From assembly GCA_018697095.1 (NCBI GenBank), contig JABHSG010000003.1, forward strand, positions 482,839 through 546,838: 64,000 nt of DNA, written 5' to 3'. The notes beneath the pieces are model-generated. The model ran no database searches and had not been told where the DNA came from. It saw nothing but the letters and a program-made list of their open reading frames with translations. This stretch comes from an archaeon (GTDB taxonomy: Archaea > Nanobdellota > Nanobdellia > Woesearchaeales > GW2011-AR9). Of the stretch, positions 34,283 through 43,129 are shown piece after piece. Position 1 is the first letter of the stretch; each line of letters starts with the position of its first letter. Made by a program: the position numbers and the translations under genes.

Positions 34283-35434
34283 ATGATTAAAGATCCTAGT
34301 GCCAGCACTACAAAAGAAGCTAATAAACAGATACTACCTTTAGCTATGCCTTTTCCAAAGCAAGCAGGATATTTTGATTTTTCTATGACTGGAAAAATAC
34401 TCCTGCAAGGGGAAAAAAGAATAGAATTACTCCAAGGCCTCACTACGAACAATCTCAACAATCTTCTTCCTGGCCAATCAATTCAAGCTTTCATCCTAGA
34501 TAAATTTGGCAAAATTCAATCTCCACTTACAATTTTACAATTCAAAAAAGATACTTTACTACTACTTCCATTTTTGCAAACAGACAAAATCTCTGGCCAG
34601 TTAACAACTGCAGCAAAACTTCTAGATTGCGAGATTCAAAATATGACTTTTGAATTTGCACTACTAAGCGTTATGGGGAAAAATGCAAATGAGCTACTCG
34701 AAAAAACCTTTGGTGAAATTGAGCCACATTCCTTTACCCTTCATTCACTGCATTCCATAGTCTTTCAACATAAAGGTGGGGTGGATAAAGCAAAAGAGCA
34801 ATCAACTATTCCTTCGTTCAATGACACAAAAAAAACACCTCTACCTGGGTTCACTAAAATTAAAGGTGAAGTTGATTTTGCAATAATCAAAAGTCAAAGA
34901 ACCACTATTCAAAATTATGACTTATTAATTCCTAAAGATGGTCTTGAAAAAGTTATGACTAAATTAAAACAAACAAGTATCACAAAACAAAATCCAGAAC
35001 TTTTTGAATTGCAAAGAATCAAAGATGGTTTTTTGCAGTGGAGTACAGATTACAATGAATCAAATAATCCAATTGAATTAAGCGAATATGCAAACAAATT
35101 TCTCAGTGAAACAAAAGGCTGTTATCTTGGCCAGGAAATAATTGCTAGGTTAAAACATCGAGCAGATTCTAAAACTGCTAAAAAAATAGTTCAATTAACA
35201 GCTAAAAATCAACTTTCTAAATCTAGCACAATTAAAGTAGATGACTTGATTTTTTACAATTATCAGGGAGAAACAAAACAAATTGGGAAAATTACAAGTG
35301 CGGCTCATGGTAACGGTACTCAAATTACTTTTGCAATAGCTTATCTTAAAAAGCCATATTATGATGAATTAGTTAGTAAAGAGGTCCTTGTGGGCGATGC
35401 TCGCATCAGAGCCACTGTTCAAATTTCAAGTTAG
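34283..35434 (+). CDS. ygfZ: YgfZ/GcvT-like folate-dependent Fe-S protein
   Basis: 383 aa aminomethyltransferase-fold protein. The family motif KGCYLGQEIIARLKH (about 287-301), with the essential Cys and Lys-Gly, identifies YgfZ, which helps build or repair certain Fe-S proteins using folate. The N-terminal GEKRIELLQGLTTNNLNNL is the usual GcvT-type folate region. An insert (about 165-195) is rich in Lys/Thr. It sits with the suf genes, in keeping with that role. It is common in bacteria and some archaea. Confidence 0.88.
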   Translation: MIKDPSASTTKEANKQILPLAMPFPKQAGYFDFSMTGKILLQGEKRIELLQGLTTNNLNNLLPGQSIQAFILDKFGKIQSPLTILQFKKDTLLLLPFLQTDKISGQLTTAAKLLDCEIQNMTFEFALLSVMGKNANELLEKTFGEIEPHSFTLHSLHSIVFQHKGGVDKAKEQSTIPSFNDTKKTPLPGFTKIKGEVDFAIIKSQRTTIQNYDLLIPKDGLEKVMTKLKQTSITKQNPELFELQRIKDGFLQWSTDYNESNNPIELSEYANKFLSETKGCYLGQEIIARLKHRADSKTAKKIVQLTAKNQLSKSSTIKVDDLIFYNYQGETKQIGKITSAAHGNGTQITFAIAYLKKPYYDELVSKEVLVGDARIRATVQISS

Positions 35435-35510
35435 TGTCTTATTTTCTAAAAAATCACCCTTCTTATTTAAAATCACAATTCTTAAATACAAAATCTGTTA
35501 GATTAAAGTT

Positions 35511-37022
35511 ATGATGGACATAAAATTCTTAACTGACGATTTAAAAGAGCAAGGCAGCGATGCAATAGTTATCCCTTGTTTTGAAGATGAAGAGCAAAAT
35601 AATTTTCTTGATTTGTGTGGCGATGACTTTGCCTCTGAATACCAAAGGCTTCTAAAAAATAAAGTCTTCACTGCAAAAGCTCTTACAACTAGCACAATTA
35701 ATACTCTTGGCAAGATAAATGCTGATAATATTATTTTAATTGGTCTTGGGGAAAAAAAAGATTTGACTGCAGAAACTATAAGGCGCGCAGCATCTAAAGC
35801 GCACAAAAAAGTAAAAGCTCTCAAGGCAAATAGTTATGTTTCGCTTCTAAATCAAGTTTCAATTACTAATCTGTCTTCTAGCAGCGCAACTGTTAATGAA
35901 ATAATTGCTGAAGTAGTTTTACTTGCAAATTATGAATTCAACCTTTATCGCAAAAAATCAATTGAAGAAGGAGATAATTATCATGGCCCAAGTACAATGC
36001 ATTTATGGTCTGCAAAACAAGCTAATAAAAGCCAATTAGACAAAATCGCAAAAGCTCAAATCACTGCAGAAGCAACTTGCTTTGTAAGAGACTTGGTTAA
36101 TACTTCTCCACATGAAATGTATCCTGAAATTTTGGCAAAACATGCACTTTCTTTAAAGGCACCAAATACTAAAGTAACTGTTTTTGACGAGAAGCAGCTT
36201 CTAAAAATGGGTTGTAATGGAATACTTGCTGTTGGTAAGGGTTCACAAAGGCCTCCTCGTTTAATTGTAATTGATTACAATCCAAAAACCAAAACTAACT
36301 CAAAATCAGTTGCAATTGTTGGTAAAGGGATTACTTTTGATTCAGGCGGACTAAACATCAAGCCTGGTAAATACATGGAGACTATGAAAAGCGACATGTC
36401 AGGGGCTGCAAACGCTATTGCAATAATTAAAGCAGTTCAAAAACTAAAAATCCCAAAAAGAGTATTTGCAATTTGTGCTTGCGCAGAAAACATGCCAAGT
36501 GGAAAATCCTATCGTCCTGACGATGTGATTACTATGTATTCTGGGAAAACTGCAGAAATTGGTAACACTGATGCTGAAGGAAGAATTGTTCTTGGGGACG
36601 CACTCGCTTACACTGAGAAAAATATCAAACCAGACCAGATGATCGACTTTGCAACTTTAACTGGAGCTTGCGTTGTAGCACTTGGTAATTTCACCAGTGG
36701 CTTAATGACAACTCAAGATGATATGGCTAGTGATCTCACAAATGCTGGATTAGCAACAGGTGACAAAGTTTGGAGACTTCCACTTTGGGAAGATTACAAA
36801 AGTCTAATGAAATCAAGTATTGCTGATGTGAGAAATATCTCTAGTGGACGTGCAGCAGGTAGTATTACTGCGGCAATATTTTTGCAACACTTTGTAGAAA
36901 AAACTCCTTGGGCTCATATTGATATCGCAGGAACCGCATTTTTGGACAAAGCGCACCACTATAATCCAAAAGGTGCAACAGGTTCTGGTGTTAGATTGAT
37001 TTTAGAATACTTAAGGCAGTAA
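35511..37022 (+). CDS. pepA: Leucyl aminopeptidase, M17 family
   Basis: Two-metal cytosolic exopeptidase; 503 aa. Catalytic domain motifs: GKGITFDSGGLNIKPG (metal Asp, about 270-285), MKSDMSGAANAIA, and NTDAEGRIVLGDALAY with the diagnostic NTDAEGR. The N-terminal half is the usual macro-like domain. The two adjacent ATG codons make the exact start uncertain by one codon. A TTAAATAC box about 30 nt upstream suggests a leaderless mRNA. Confidence 0.95.
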   Translation: MMDIKFLTDDLKEQGSDAIVIPCFEDEEQNNFLDLCGDDFASEYQRLLKNKVFTAKALTTSTINTLGKINADNIILIGLGEKKDLTAETIRRAASKAHKKVKALKANSYVSLLNQVSITNLSSSSATVNEIIAEVVLLANYEFNLYRKKSIEEGDNYHGPSTMHLWSAKQANKSQLDKIAKAQITAEATCFVRDLVNTSPHEMYPEILAKHALSLKAPNTKVTVFDEKQLLKMGCNGILAVGKGSQRPPRLIVIDYNPKTKTNSKSVAIVGKGITFDSGGLNIKPGKYMETMKSDMSGAANAIAIIKAVQKLKIPKRVFAICACAENMPSGKSYRPDDVITMYSGKTAEIGNTDAEGRIVLGDALAYTEKNIKPDQMIDFATLTGACVVALGNFTSGLMTTQDDMASDLTNAGLATGDKVWRLPLWEDYKSLMKSSIADVRNISSGRAAGSITAAIFLQHFVEKTPWAHIDIAGTAFLDKAHHYNPKGATGSGVRLILEYLRQ

Positions 37023-37087
37023 GGTCAGACAATGTTCTTTTTATTTTTTAATTAATTTTTATTTGATAAATCAACATTAACTTCTAT

Positions 37088-37510
37088 TCATTCTCCATCT
37101 TTTCCTTTAACCTTAACATTATGACCGATCACTTCCATCTTTCCTTCGTATTCTTCGAGTGTTCCAAGTATCTCAACATAGTCTCCTTCATTTAGCCACA
37201 CGTCATAATTTGTAAACAATACGACGGTTGTCTCTTCTATCTTCTCATTCTCAACTTCCATGAATGCAACCTTTTCAAGTTGCGTCACTCGGCCAACTTT
37301 GCCACGTATTACTACAGCGGTGTCTTCACGTAGTCCGTCCAAAGACGAGATTGGGTCAAGTTCCAAGTTTCCAGAATAAAAAAACAACAAAACAAGTCCA
37401 ACAAATGCGCTAATAATCACAATACGAGTTAATTGTTTCTCAGAAATATTTTTTTTAAAAAGATCATTTTCACTATTTGGGTCATCCATCACTTCAGATA
37501 TTTTTTTCAC
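37088..37510 (-). CDS. Membrane-anchored OB-fold protein
   Basis: 140 aa. One TM helix (about 28-45, IVIISAFVGLVLLFFYSG) after a basic N-terminus, then a beta-rich domain (about 62-138) with TAVVIRGKVGRVTQ, VVLFTNYDVWLNEGDYVEIL and GTLEEYEGKMEVI. The strand pattern fits the small OB-fold (tRNA-anti-like) domains found in many archaeal membrane proteins. Ligand and role unknown. Confidence 0.65.
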   Translation of the reverse strand: MKKISEVMDDPNSENDLFKKNISEKQLTRIVIISAFVGLVLLFFYSGNLELDPISSLDGLREDTAVVIRGKVGRVTQLEKVAFMEVENEKIEETTVVLFTNYDVWLNEGDYVEILGTLEEYEGKMEVIGHNVKVKGKDGE

Positions 37511-37608
37511 ATATTTAAAACTGGACTTAGTATCTTGCCTGCGAATTAACTATTAATTAGGAGTTACAATGAATAGATTTATATCTAGTCTCTTAAATGC
37601 TCAGCTCT

Positions 37609-38337
37609 ATGTCTAATCAGCCTATGCCTCTCCCTAAACCTCTTGGACCTGCTTTCTCTACTCGTGACTATTCAGTCCAAACAACTATTCTTCCAGGAAC
37701 TGATTTAGCCTTAGTTGCCACAGCTCCATCTGAGCACAGTCCTTTGGTTGGTCTTTCTCTTTATGTTCAAAAAGAAGAAATCAAAAGGGAGGCTTCTCAA
37801 TGTGGCCTTTTGAGGATGTTTGGCTCAGCGTTAGATTCAATGGGTCTAGTAGGGCCTGTTTCTCGTGAACCAATTAGTATCGACTGGGAAAAAGAAGCAA
37901 GAGGTGCAATTGGTAATCTTACTTATCGTGGTCCAGGTAGTGGTTCTTCTGTCCATCATTTTGAAACAGAAATAAACTCTAGGTTTCTTCACGTGCCATA
38001 TATCTTCGACGATCATTTTTACGTAGATTCTTTAGGTCGTTCACCTGAGCATCGTCCTCCTCTGGCTAGTAAGGCGCAGTGCCAAATAGATATGTCTCAA
38101 ATTTCACCTATTTTTCCAAATTTATTCTATGTGTCTGCACAATCAAATTTCCCTGGTACTGATGATCCTCTTATTGAGGCGCATTTTCCTTTTGTAGTTA
38201 TTCCTAATCATCATCCTTCTGGGCCTGGCGAAGTCTATTCTGTGGGTTCTGCTCTTGATTTTTTGAATGGTTTATTCATTCAAGGAGTAGATCTTTCTCG
38301 AAGGTCCTTTACTGTAGAACGAAAATATAAATTTTAA
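37609..38337 (+). CDS. Hypothetical protein, 242 aa
   Basis: I prefer the second ATG (MSNQPMPLPK) since TTTATATC lies 31 nt upstream, matching the leaderless spacing of neighbours; an ATG four codons earlier is the alternative. The protein is soluble, Pro/Ser-rich with strand-like segments (TDLALVATAPSEHSP, FLHVPYIFDDHFYVDS, EVYSVGSALDFLNGLF). No family recognised. The C-terminal FIQGVDLSRRSFTVERKYKF is typical of a final amphipathic strand. Confidence 0.58.
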   Translation: MSNQPMPLPKPLGPAFSTRDYSVQTTILPGTDLALVATAPSEHSPLVGLSLYVQKEEIKREASQCGLLRMFGSALDSMGLVGPVSREPISIDWEKEARGAIGNLTYRGPGSGSSVHHFETEINSRFLHVPYIFDDHFYVDSLGRSPEHRPPLASKAQCQIDMSQISPIFPNLFYVSAQSNFPGTDDPLIEAHFPFVVIPNHHPSGPGEVYSVGSALDFLNGLFIQGVDLSRRSFTVERKYKF

Positions 38338-38360
38338 TTTTTTCGTTCTCATCCTAAAAG

Positions 38361-38480
38361 TTTATAAACCACATTCATTCCAACATGATCGCTGAGTCAC
38401 CACTAATTGTGGCAGATTGTGCTTGAAATCTATGTTTCTGTAGGTTCTTGACGCATCTTAAGGCTCGGGGAGATAAAAAA
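38361..38480 (+). promoter_or_regulatory. Promoter and leader of ribosomal protein S6e
   Basis: TATA box TTTATAAA (38361-38368) is about 120 nt before the ATG. The leader includes a CCAC-AATT-type hairpin (CCAC 38400-38403 with GTGG 38409-38412) and ends with a GGGGAG Shine-Dalgarno. Autogenous control of a ribosomal protein through such a leader is plausible but not shown. Confidence 0.5.
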
Positions 38481-38481
38481 T

Positions 38482-38916
38482 ATGGCAAGTGAATTAGATT
38501 TTAAAGTTGTTATCGGACAAAAAGACGGTAAAACTCATCAACAAAAATTAGAATCAACTAATGCTGAAGCTTTAATGCGAAAACGTATTGGTGAAACTGT
38601 AAGTGGCGACGCTTTAGGCTTCCCTGGTTACGAATTTCAAATTACTGGTGGTTCAGATAATGCAGGTTTTCCTTTAAGAAAAGGAATTTTGGCTGCTCGT
38701 AAAAGAATCTTAGCGCAAAAAGGTGTTGGTATTTCTGGAAAAACTAGAAATAAAAACAAACAAAAAGGACTTTACCGAAGACGAACTGTTAGTGGAGAGA
38801 TGATCTCAACTGGAACTAGTCAAATCAACATGAAAGTAACCAAGGTTGGTCCAAATCCTCTTGGTGGCGCTCCAGCAGCTGAAGAAAAACCAGAAGCTGC
38901 TCCTAAAGCAGAATAA
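38482..38916 (+). CDS. rps6e: 30S ribosomal protein S6e
   Basis: 144 aa. Family core: SGDALGFPGYEFQITGGSDN (about 40-59), then GFPLRKG and the basic KGLYRRRTVSGEMIS. Binds the small subunit. The last 20 residues are an Ala/Glu/Pro tail, as often seen in archaeal versions. A strong SD and a leader with possible structure precede it. Confidence 0.95.
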   Translation: MASELDFKVVIGQKDGKTHQQKLESTNAEALMRKRIGETVSGDALGFPGYEFQITGGSDNAGFPLRKGILAARKRILAQKGVGISGKTRNKNKQKGLYRRRTVSGEMISTGTSQINMKVTKVGPNPLGGAPAAEEKPEAAPKAE

Positions 38917-39011
38917 TTTAAGATAAACAATTAGAAATATTTTTATTATCTTTTTATTTATATCATCAAAAAGAAGACGTTTGGCTAAAAATATTTATCC
39001 AAGGTATAACA

Positions 39012-39194
39012 ATGAATATGAACGAATTAAATGCAAAAATCACAAGTGGATTTCAAAACATTGTGACTTTAGTGACCTCTAGACTAAAAAATTTTAAAGT
39101 GATCTCTTTAGCAGAAAAAATTGCTTATCCTTTGGCTTTTCTGGGTTGCACTTTTGCTTTTCTGGGACTAATCTTTATAATTTTAGGAATATAA
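39012..39194 (+). CDS. Small membrane protein, 60 aa
   Basis: Amphipathic N-terminal half followed by one hydrophobic helix (about 37-59, YPLAFLGCTFAFLGLIFIIL). No family recognised. It lies 15 nt before the CRM-domain gene on the same strand, so the two may be cotranscribed. Confidence 0.5.
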   Translation: MNMNELNAKITSGFQNIVTLVTSRLKNFKVISLAEKIAYPLAFLGCTFAFLGLIFIILGI

Positions 39195-39209
39195 ATTAAA
39201 CTAAATATT

Positions 39210-39569
39210 ATGGCAATCCCAAGATCAAGATCCAAATTTACTCCTTCTAATAGTGAGTCCTTTGGACAATCAGCTTCAAGAACTTTAAACTCAAAGAAAT
39301 TTCTAAAAACTAAGAGCAAAAAACTAAAACCTATGCTTCAAATTGGAAAGCTCGGCCTAACACCTAATACTCTTAAACACATAAAAACATTAGTTCAAAA
39401 ACACAAACTAATCAAAATAAAACTTTTAAGGTCATTTAAGGATGAGCAAAAAGAATCTAGTCCTGATAAGACTGCAAAAGAATTAGCCCAAGAATTAGCT
39501 GACAAAGTTAATGCAAGGTTAATTGATAACGTTGGACTTACAATTGCACTTGCTAAAAAGAACCTTTAA
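39210..39569 (+). CDS. YhbY/CRM-domain RNA-binding protein
   Basis: 119 aa. After a Ser/Lys-rich head, the CRM domain spans about 34-119: KLKPMLQIGKLGLTPNTLKH contains the conserved GKLGLT loop, then KHKLIKIKLLRSF and a C-terminal VGLTIALAKKN. The family binds pre-ribosomal or ribosomal RNA and may assist large-subunit assembly. Confidence 0.88.
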   Translation: MAIPRSRSKFTPSNSESFGQSASRTLNSKKFLKTKSKKLKPMLQIGKLGLTPNTLKHIKTLVQKHKLIKIKLLRSFKDEQKESSPDKTAKELAQELADKVNARLIDNVGLTIALAKKNL

Positions 39570-39695
39570 TCCCTTAACTATTTCTTTTATGAATATTTTT
39601 TCTTATCTTAATTTTCTTCACTAAAGGCAAAAATATAAAAGCGCCATCTTCCTTTACTCACATTAACTTAGGTAATTAGCTAAGTATTGGTGATC

Positions 39696-40523
39696 ATGGT
39701 ACATGCAAACGACGTTCTAGAAATAATCAAATCTCGAAGAACTATTGAGGAATTCTTACCAAAATATGTTGATTGGGATAAGATTAGTAAAATTCTTGAC
39801 GCTGCAAGGCACGCTCCTAGTACTGGAAATATTCAAAACTGGAAATTTATTGTAATTGATGATTCTTCTCAAAAACAAGCACTGGCTGCAGCAGCTTACG
39901 ATCAGTACAAAATCACTATGGCTTCTCACTTAATTGTTGTTGTCGCGCAAATAGAAAAAGCTCAACGATATTATGGTTTGAGAGGAGTTAGGCTTTATAG
40001 TATTCAAAATTGCGCAGCAGCTATTGAGAATATGTTAATCATGGCGCAAGCATTAGGGCTTGGGACAAAATGGATTGGCGCTTTTGACGAAGATAAAGTT
40101 CGTGCTGTTTGTGGGATCCCAGCAGCAGTTAGGCCTCAAGCAATTATTGCAGTGGGTTATGCAAAAGTTCAGCCACCAAAACCTCCTAAGTATCCTTTAG
40201 AGCCTCAAGCTTATCTTGGCAAGTGGCGTAACAGAATCAGGGATGCGAATAGATATATGGGAACGTACTCTGCGATTTTAAAGAAAAACCTAACTGCAAT
40301 TAAAGATACTGCAGCAGCTGCAAGTAAAATGGCAGAAGAAAAGTTTGCTCCAAATTTAAAAAAGCAATCCATGCAAAAAAAAGATACTATTCAAAAAGCA
40401 GGAACAAAAGGAATTCTCTCAATAACAGATAAGATTCGAGCAAAACTCAAAAAACAATTGGGTCAAGAAGAAGAATCAAAACCTAGGCCTAAAAAAGATA
40501 ATATTGAAGATGAAGAATTCTAA
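39696..40523 (+). CDS. Nitroreductase-family flavoprotein with long basic tail
   Basis: About 275 aa from the ATG; TTG and GTG codons just upstream are in frame but weaker. The FMN-binding fold shows IIKSRRTIEEFLPK, ILDAARHAPSTGNIQNWKFI, and IENMLIMAQALGLGTKWIGAF, then PQAIIAVGYAKVQPPKP. These are nitroreductase signatures, usually NAD(P)H-dependent reduction of quinones or nitro compounds. The last 85 residues form a Lys/Ala-rich helical tail outside the family core. The substrate is not predictable. Confidence 0.88.
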   Translation: MVHANDVLEIIKSRRTIEEFLPKYVDWDKISKILDAARHAPSTGNIQNWKFIVIDDSSQKQALAAAAYDQYKITMASHLIVVVAQIEKAQRYYGLRGVRLYSIQNCAAAIENMLIMAQALGLGTKWIGAFDEDKVRAVCGIPAAVRPQAIIAVGYAKVQPPKPPKYPLEPQAYLGKWRNRIRDANRYMGTYSAILKKNLTAIKDTAAAASKMAEEKFAPNLKKQSMQKKDTIQKAGTKGILSITDKIRAKLKKQLGQEEESKPRPKKDNIEDEEF

Positions 40524-40603
40524 TAACTTACTTCTGGATTAATTATTTTTACTCTTAATCAAAAAACTTCTCACTTATTCTTCACTTTTTGGTGTAAACA
40601 AAT

Positions 40604-41112
40604 CTTTAAATAGAATTTACTCCTTGTCAGAATCAGTTAGTCTTATACTTTTGAACTCTGTTCAAAGTTGATAAAAAGAAAAGTTTAATTTGAGATTGGT
40701 AGTCTCGATGATTGTGTAGTTGTTTTCGGTAGGTTTCGTAGTCGTTAGTTTCTAATTAGTGTTAGCATCGCGTGTGTTTCTCGTCGGTAGTAAGCGTTTG
40801 CTATAGATTAAGTAATGCTAAACTAGTATATATTGATTTATATGCTGGAGTATATAGGTAGAGCTATCCCTACAAAGAAAGTGTCATTACAAAAGCACTT
40901 TAATCAAAGCATCAAAGTAAAGATGTCAAGAAAATAGTGGGTTTGGATCAACTAAAGCATTAAAAGTTGTTTTTGAAAAAAAAACAGCATGACCTAGCAG
41001 ATCATCGCTGGTAAGTCGAGTAATCGGCGGCCCTAAAGTATGTGGGACTCAAATTCTGAGCTCATGTGTATTGGGGGGGTGAAAGTAACAAAACAAAACT
41101 GAGGTGGAAAAA
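40604..41112 (+). promoter_or_regulatory. Long non-coding region and structured leader of ftsZ
   Basis: A gene-free stretch of about 590 nt. TATA-like CTTTAAATAG (40604-40613) predicts a start near 40635, leaving a leader of about 480 nt. It holds a perfect TTTGAAC-TCT-GTTCAAA hairpin (40650-40666), a GAGA/TCTC stem (about 40692-40706), and an AAAGTG/CACTTT stem (about 40879-40902). A G-rich 3' part and a GAGGTGG SD end the region. Base composition is G/T-rich in places, unlike the neighbours. No tRNA, SRP or RNase P signature seen. It could contain a separate small RNA. Confidence 0.55.
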
Positions 41113-41115
41113 CAC

Positions 41116-42180
41116 ATGGATTTTATAGTAGAAAGCGCATTACAAAGTATGCCAGAAGAAAACTTTGAAGATATGACACAAGCAAACATTAAGGTAATTG
41201 GTGTTGGTGGAGCAGGTAACAACATGGTTGGCTGGCTTTACAAAAAAGGCATCAAAGGTGCTGAGATTATTGCAACAAACACAGATCACCAGCACTTAGG
41301 AATTACTGGTGCTGACAGAAAATTTCTAATTGGAAAAGACTGTACTCGTGGTCTTGGTTGTGGAGGATACCCAAGTAAGGGTGCTGAAGCAGCTCAGGAG
41401 AGTATGGCTATGCTAAAAGAATCACTTAAGGCTTCAGACATGGTTTTTGTCTGCGCAGGTATGGGTGGTGGAACAGGTACTGGAGCAGCTCCAGTAGTTG
41501 CGCAAGTAGCTAAAGATACAGGTTCAATTGTAATTGGAACAGTTACTATGCCTTTTAGTATTGAAAAAGCACGATGTGATAAAGCAGAGTTTGGTTTACA
41601 ACAACTTCGTCAAGTATGTGACACTGTTATTGTAATTGACAACAACCGTTTAGTTCAAATTGCGGGTAACTTACCAATTCAGCAAGCTTTTGCTGTAGCT
41701 AACGAGTTAATTGCAACTATGATTAAAGGAATTGTAGAAACAATTGCAGTACCAAGTTTAGTAAACCTGGATTATGCAGATGTTCGTGCAATTATGACTA
41801 ATGGTGGAGTAGCAGCTATTGGTGTTGGGTCTTCTGATACTAACAACCGTGTTGAAGAAGCTGTTAAAGGCGCACTTGCAAATCCTCTTCTAGATATCAA
41901 CTACGAAGGAGCAACCGGTGCACTAATTCACGTAACTGGTGGACCAGATTTAACACTTGAAGAAATTTCCAAAATTGGAGAAATGGTAACAGAATCCCTT
42001 GACGATGACGCGAATGTTATTTGGGGAGCAAGAGTTCTTGATGCAATGAAAGGTAAAGTAACAATTATGACCATCATTACTGGAGTTAACTCACCATGGA
42101 TCTTAGGAAAGATGGATGTTAAAAGGCAAAAAGCACGTGCTCAAGCTTTTACCAAAGAACTCGGAATTGAATTAGTTTAA
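41116..42180 (+). CDS. ftsZ: Cell-division GTPase FtsZ
   Basis: 354 aa tubulin-like GTPase that forms the division ring. I chose the ATG with GAGGTG about ten bases upstream over a GTG four codons earlier. GTP site motifs: VIGVGGAGNNMV (about 26-37), GMGGGTGTGAAP (about 115-126), and T7 loop NLDYADVRAIM, which contacts the next subunit. The C-terminal domain is intact, but no long tail or bacterial-type binding peptide follows, as in some archaeal FtsZ. Confidence 0.95.
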   Translation: MDFIVESALQSMPEENFEDMTQANIKVIGVGGAGNNMVGWLYKKGIKGAEIIATNTDHQHLGITGADRKFLIGKDCTRGLGCGGYPSKGAEAAQESMAMLKESLKASDMVFVCAGMGGGTGTGAAPVVAQVAKDTGSIVIGTVTMPFSIEKARCDKAEFGLQQLRQVCDTVIVIDNNRLVQIAGNLPIQQAFAVANELIATMIKGIVETIAVPSLVNLDYADVRAIMTNGGVAAIGVGSSDTNNRVEEAVKGALANPLLDINYEGATGALIHVTGGPDLTLEEISKIGEMVTESLDDDANVIWGARVLDAMKGKVTIMTIITGVNSPWILGKMDVKRQKARAQAFTKELGIELV

Positions 42181-42187
42181 TACTAGT

Positions 42188-42217
42188 TTCTTTTTTCTTT
42201 TTATTTTCTTTTTTTTA
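42188..42217 (+). terminator. T-rich terminator after ftsZ
   Basis: A long T-rich tract with scattered C follows the ftsZ stop and is flanked by short ACTAGT inverted copies. Fits archaeal T-run termination. Confidence 0.5.
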
Positions 42218-42282
42218 ATTAGTACTAGTGCTAACTTTGCAAATCACATTTAGTAAATCAAATTTCATATTTAACACCTGAT

Positions 42283-42396
42283 TTAGCGAAAGCTAAGTCA
42301 ACACCACCCCCAAAACGCTAAGCGTGCGGGAGCATCTGCCACCCAGCAGTTGTTCTAATTAACACACCTTGCTCTCGCACCGCTTTGCCTTTTTTT
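42283..42396 (+). ncRNA. Possible structured RNA between ftsZ and the next gene
   Basis: TTAGC-GAAA-GCTAA forms a GNRA-capped hairpin (42283-42296). Further on, GCGTGCGGGAGCA (42322-42334) pairs with TGCTCTCGCACCGC (42370-42383) in 13 pairs with one bulged C and one G-U. Inside, CTGC-CACCCA-GCAG (42336-42349) makes a small hairpin. A T-run follows the long stem. The GC-rich stem stands out in an AT-rich genome. No known RNA family recognised. It may also act as a termination hairpin. Confidence 0.5.
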
Positions 42397-42430
42397 CTTA
42401 AGAATTACTCTATAAGTTTAATAACGAAGT

Positions 42431-42847
42431 TTATCTCAAACAAGCAAGTGCTAGTCCTTCGTAATTTTCTTGTAAATCACCAGCAGCTCCCATTAATCTC
42501 ACTGTATTTTGATATACTTGTGTCTCTTTTTGTCCAAGTCGTCCAAGCAAACCAATCTGTCCATCCATGACATCTTGGAATTCTTCAAAAAAATCACCAA
42601 TCCTTACAAGTGTATCATATCTATCTTCAGGGGATAATGGTTCAACACAAGCAAGGAGTCTACTTGCACCTTGCTCTAATTGTTCAAAAGCTCCACTTGG
42701 GTTCTTTGTAGCATAACTCGCAGCTCCATCTAAAAGCCCATAAGCTTCAAACATTTCAGCTCCTTCTCTTTCAACATCTGCAGCGGTAAGAGTATAGTCT
42801 ACTTGAAGATCTTCTACTCCTCTATCGCCTATTTGGTCTTCTGCCAT
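42431..42847 (-). CDS. Helical hypothetical protein, 138 aa
   Basis: Acidic, all-helical protein with long amphipathic stretches (GAEMFEAYGLLDGAASYA, then EDRYDTLVRIGDFFEEFQ). No signal or metal motif. The next gene on the same strand ends 21 nt before its start, so they may form a pair. Unknown function. Confidence 0.55.
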   Translation of the reverse strand: MAEDQIGDRGVEDLQVDYTLTAADVEREGAEMFEAYGLLDGAASYATKNPSGAFEQLEQGASRLLACVEPLSPEDRYDTLVRIGDFFEEFQDVMDGQIGLLGRLGQKETQVYQNTVRLMGAAGDLQENYEGLALACLR

Positions 42848-42868
42848 CTTTCTAAATTAACTTACTGA

Positions 42869-43108
42869 TTATCTCCAATTTCTATCAAGCAAATCTTGTC
42901 TATGTTCTCTTTCATTATCCCATCTTCCTTTTTTAGTGCGCTTGTTATGTCTATATCTATCAGCTTGATTTAAGATTCCTTTGTGATGTTTTACTTTTTG
43001 ACCAAAAATAGGTCCAACTGCCTCTAAACTAGTGGGGTCATATTTAGTAATGTTCCCTTGTCTTTTATTGTCTTTGTAATGGTTGCCTGGACTGCTGTAT
43101 TCTTCCAT
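42869..43108 (-). CDS. Small basic hypothetical protein, 79 aa
   Basis: Rich in Lys, Arg, His and Asn with the C-terminal cluster NKRTKKGRWDNEREHRQD, suggesting nucleic-acid contact. Its TATA box starts 30 nt before the ATG, indicating a leaderless mRNA, and its promoter carries the shared palindromic element. It is probably cotranscribed with the helical gene downstream. Confidence 0.52.
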   Translation of the reverse strand: MEEYSSPGNHYKDNKRQGNITKYDPTSLEAVGPIFGQKVKHHKGILNQADRYRHNKRTKKGRWDNEREHRQDLLDRNWR

Positions 43109-43129
43109 AAGGGTCAGAAAGATGTATCT

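Noticed and set aside
38385-38426. Short upstream frame (13 codons, starting ATGATCGCTGAG) in the S6e leader
   Set aside because: The TATA position puts the transcription start at or after this ATG, so it is probably not translated.
40604-41112. RNase P RNA or SRP RNA in the ftsZ leader
   Set aside because: I looked for the conserved RNase P core (GAGGAAAGTCC, ACAGAA) and the SRP helix 8 loop and found neither.
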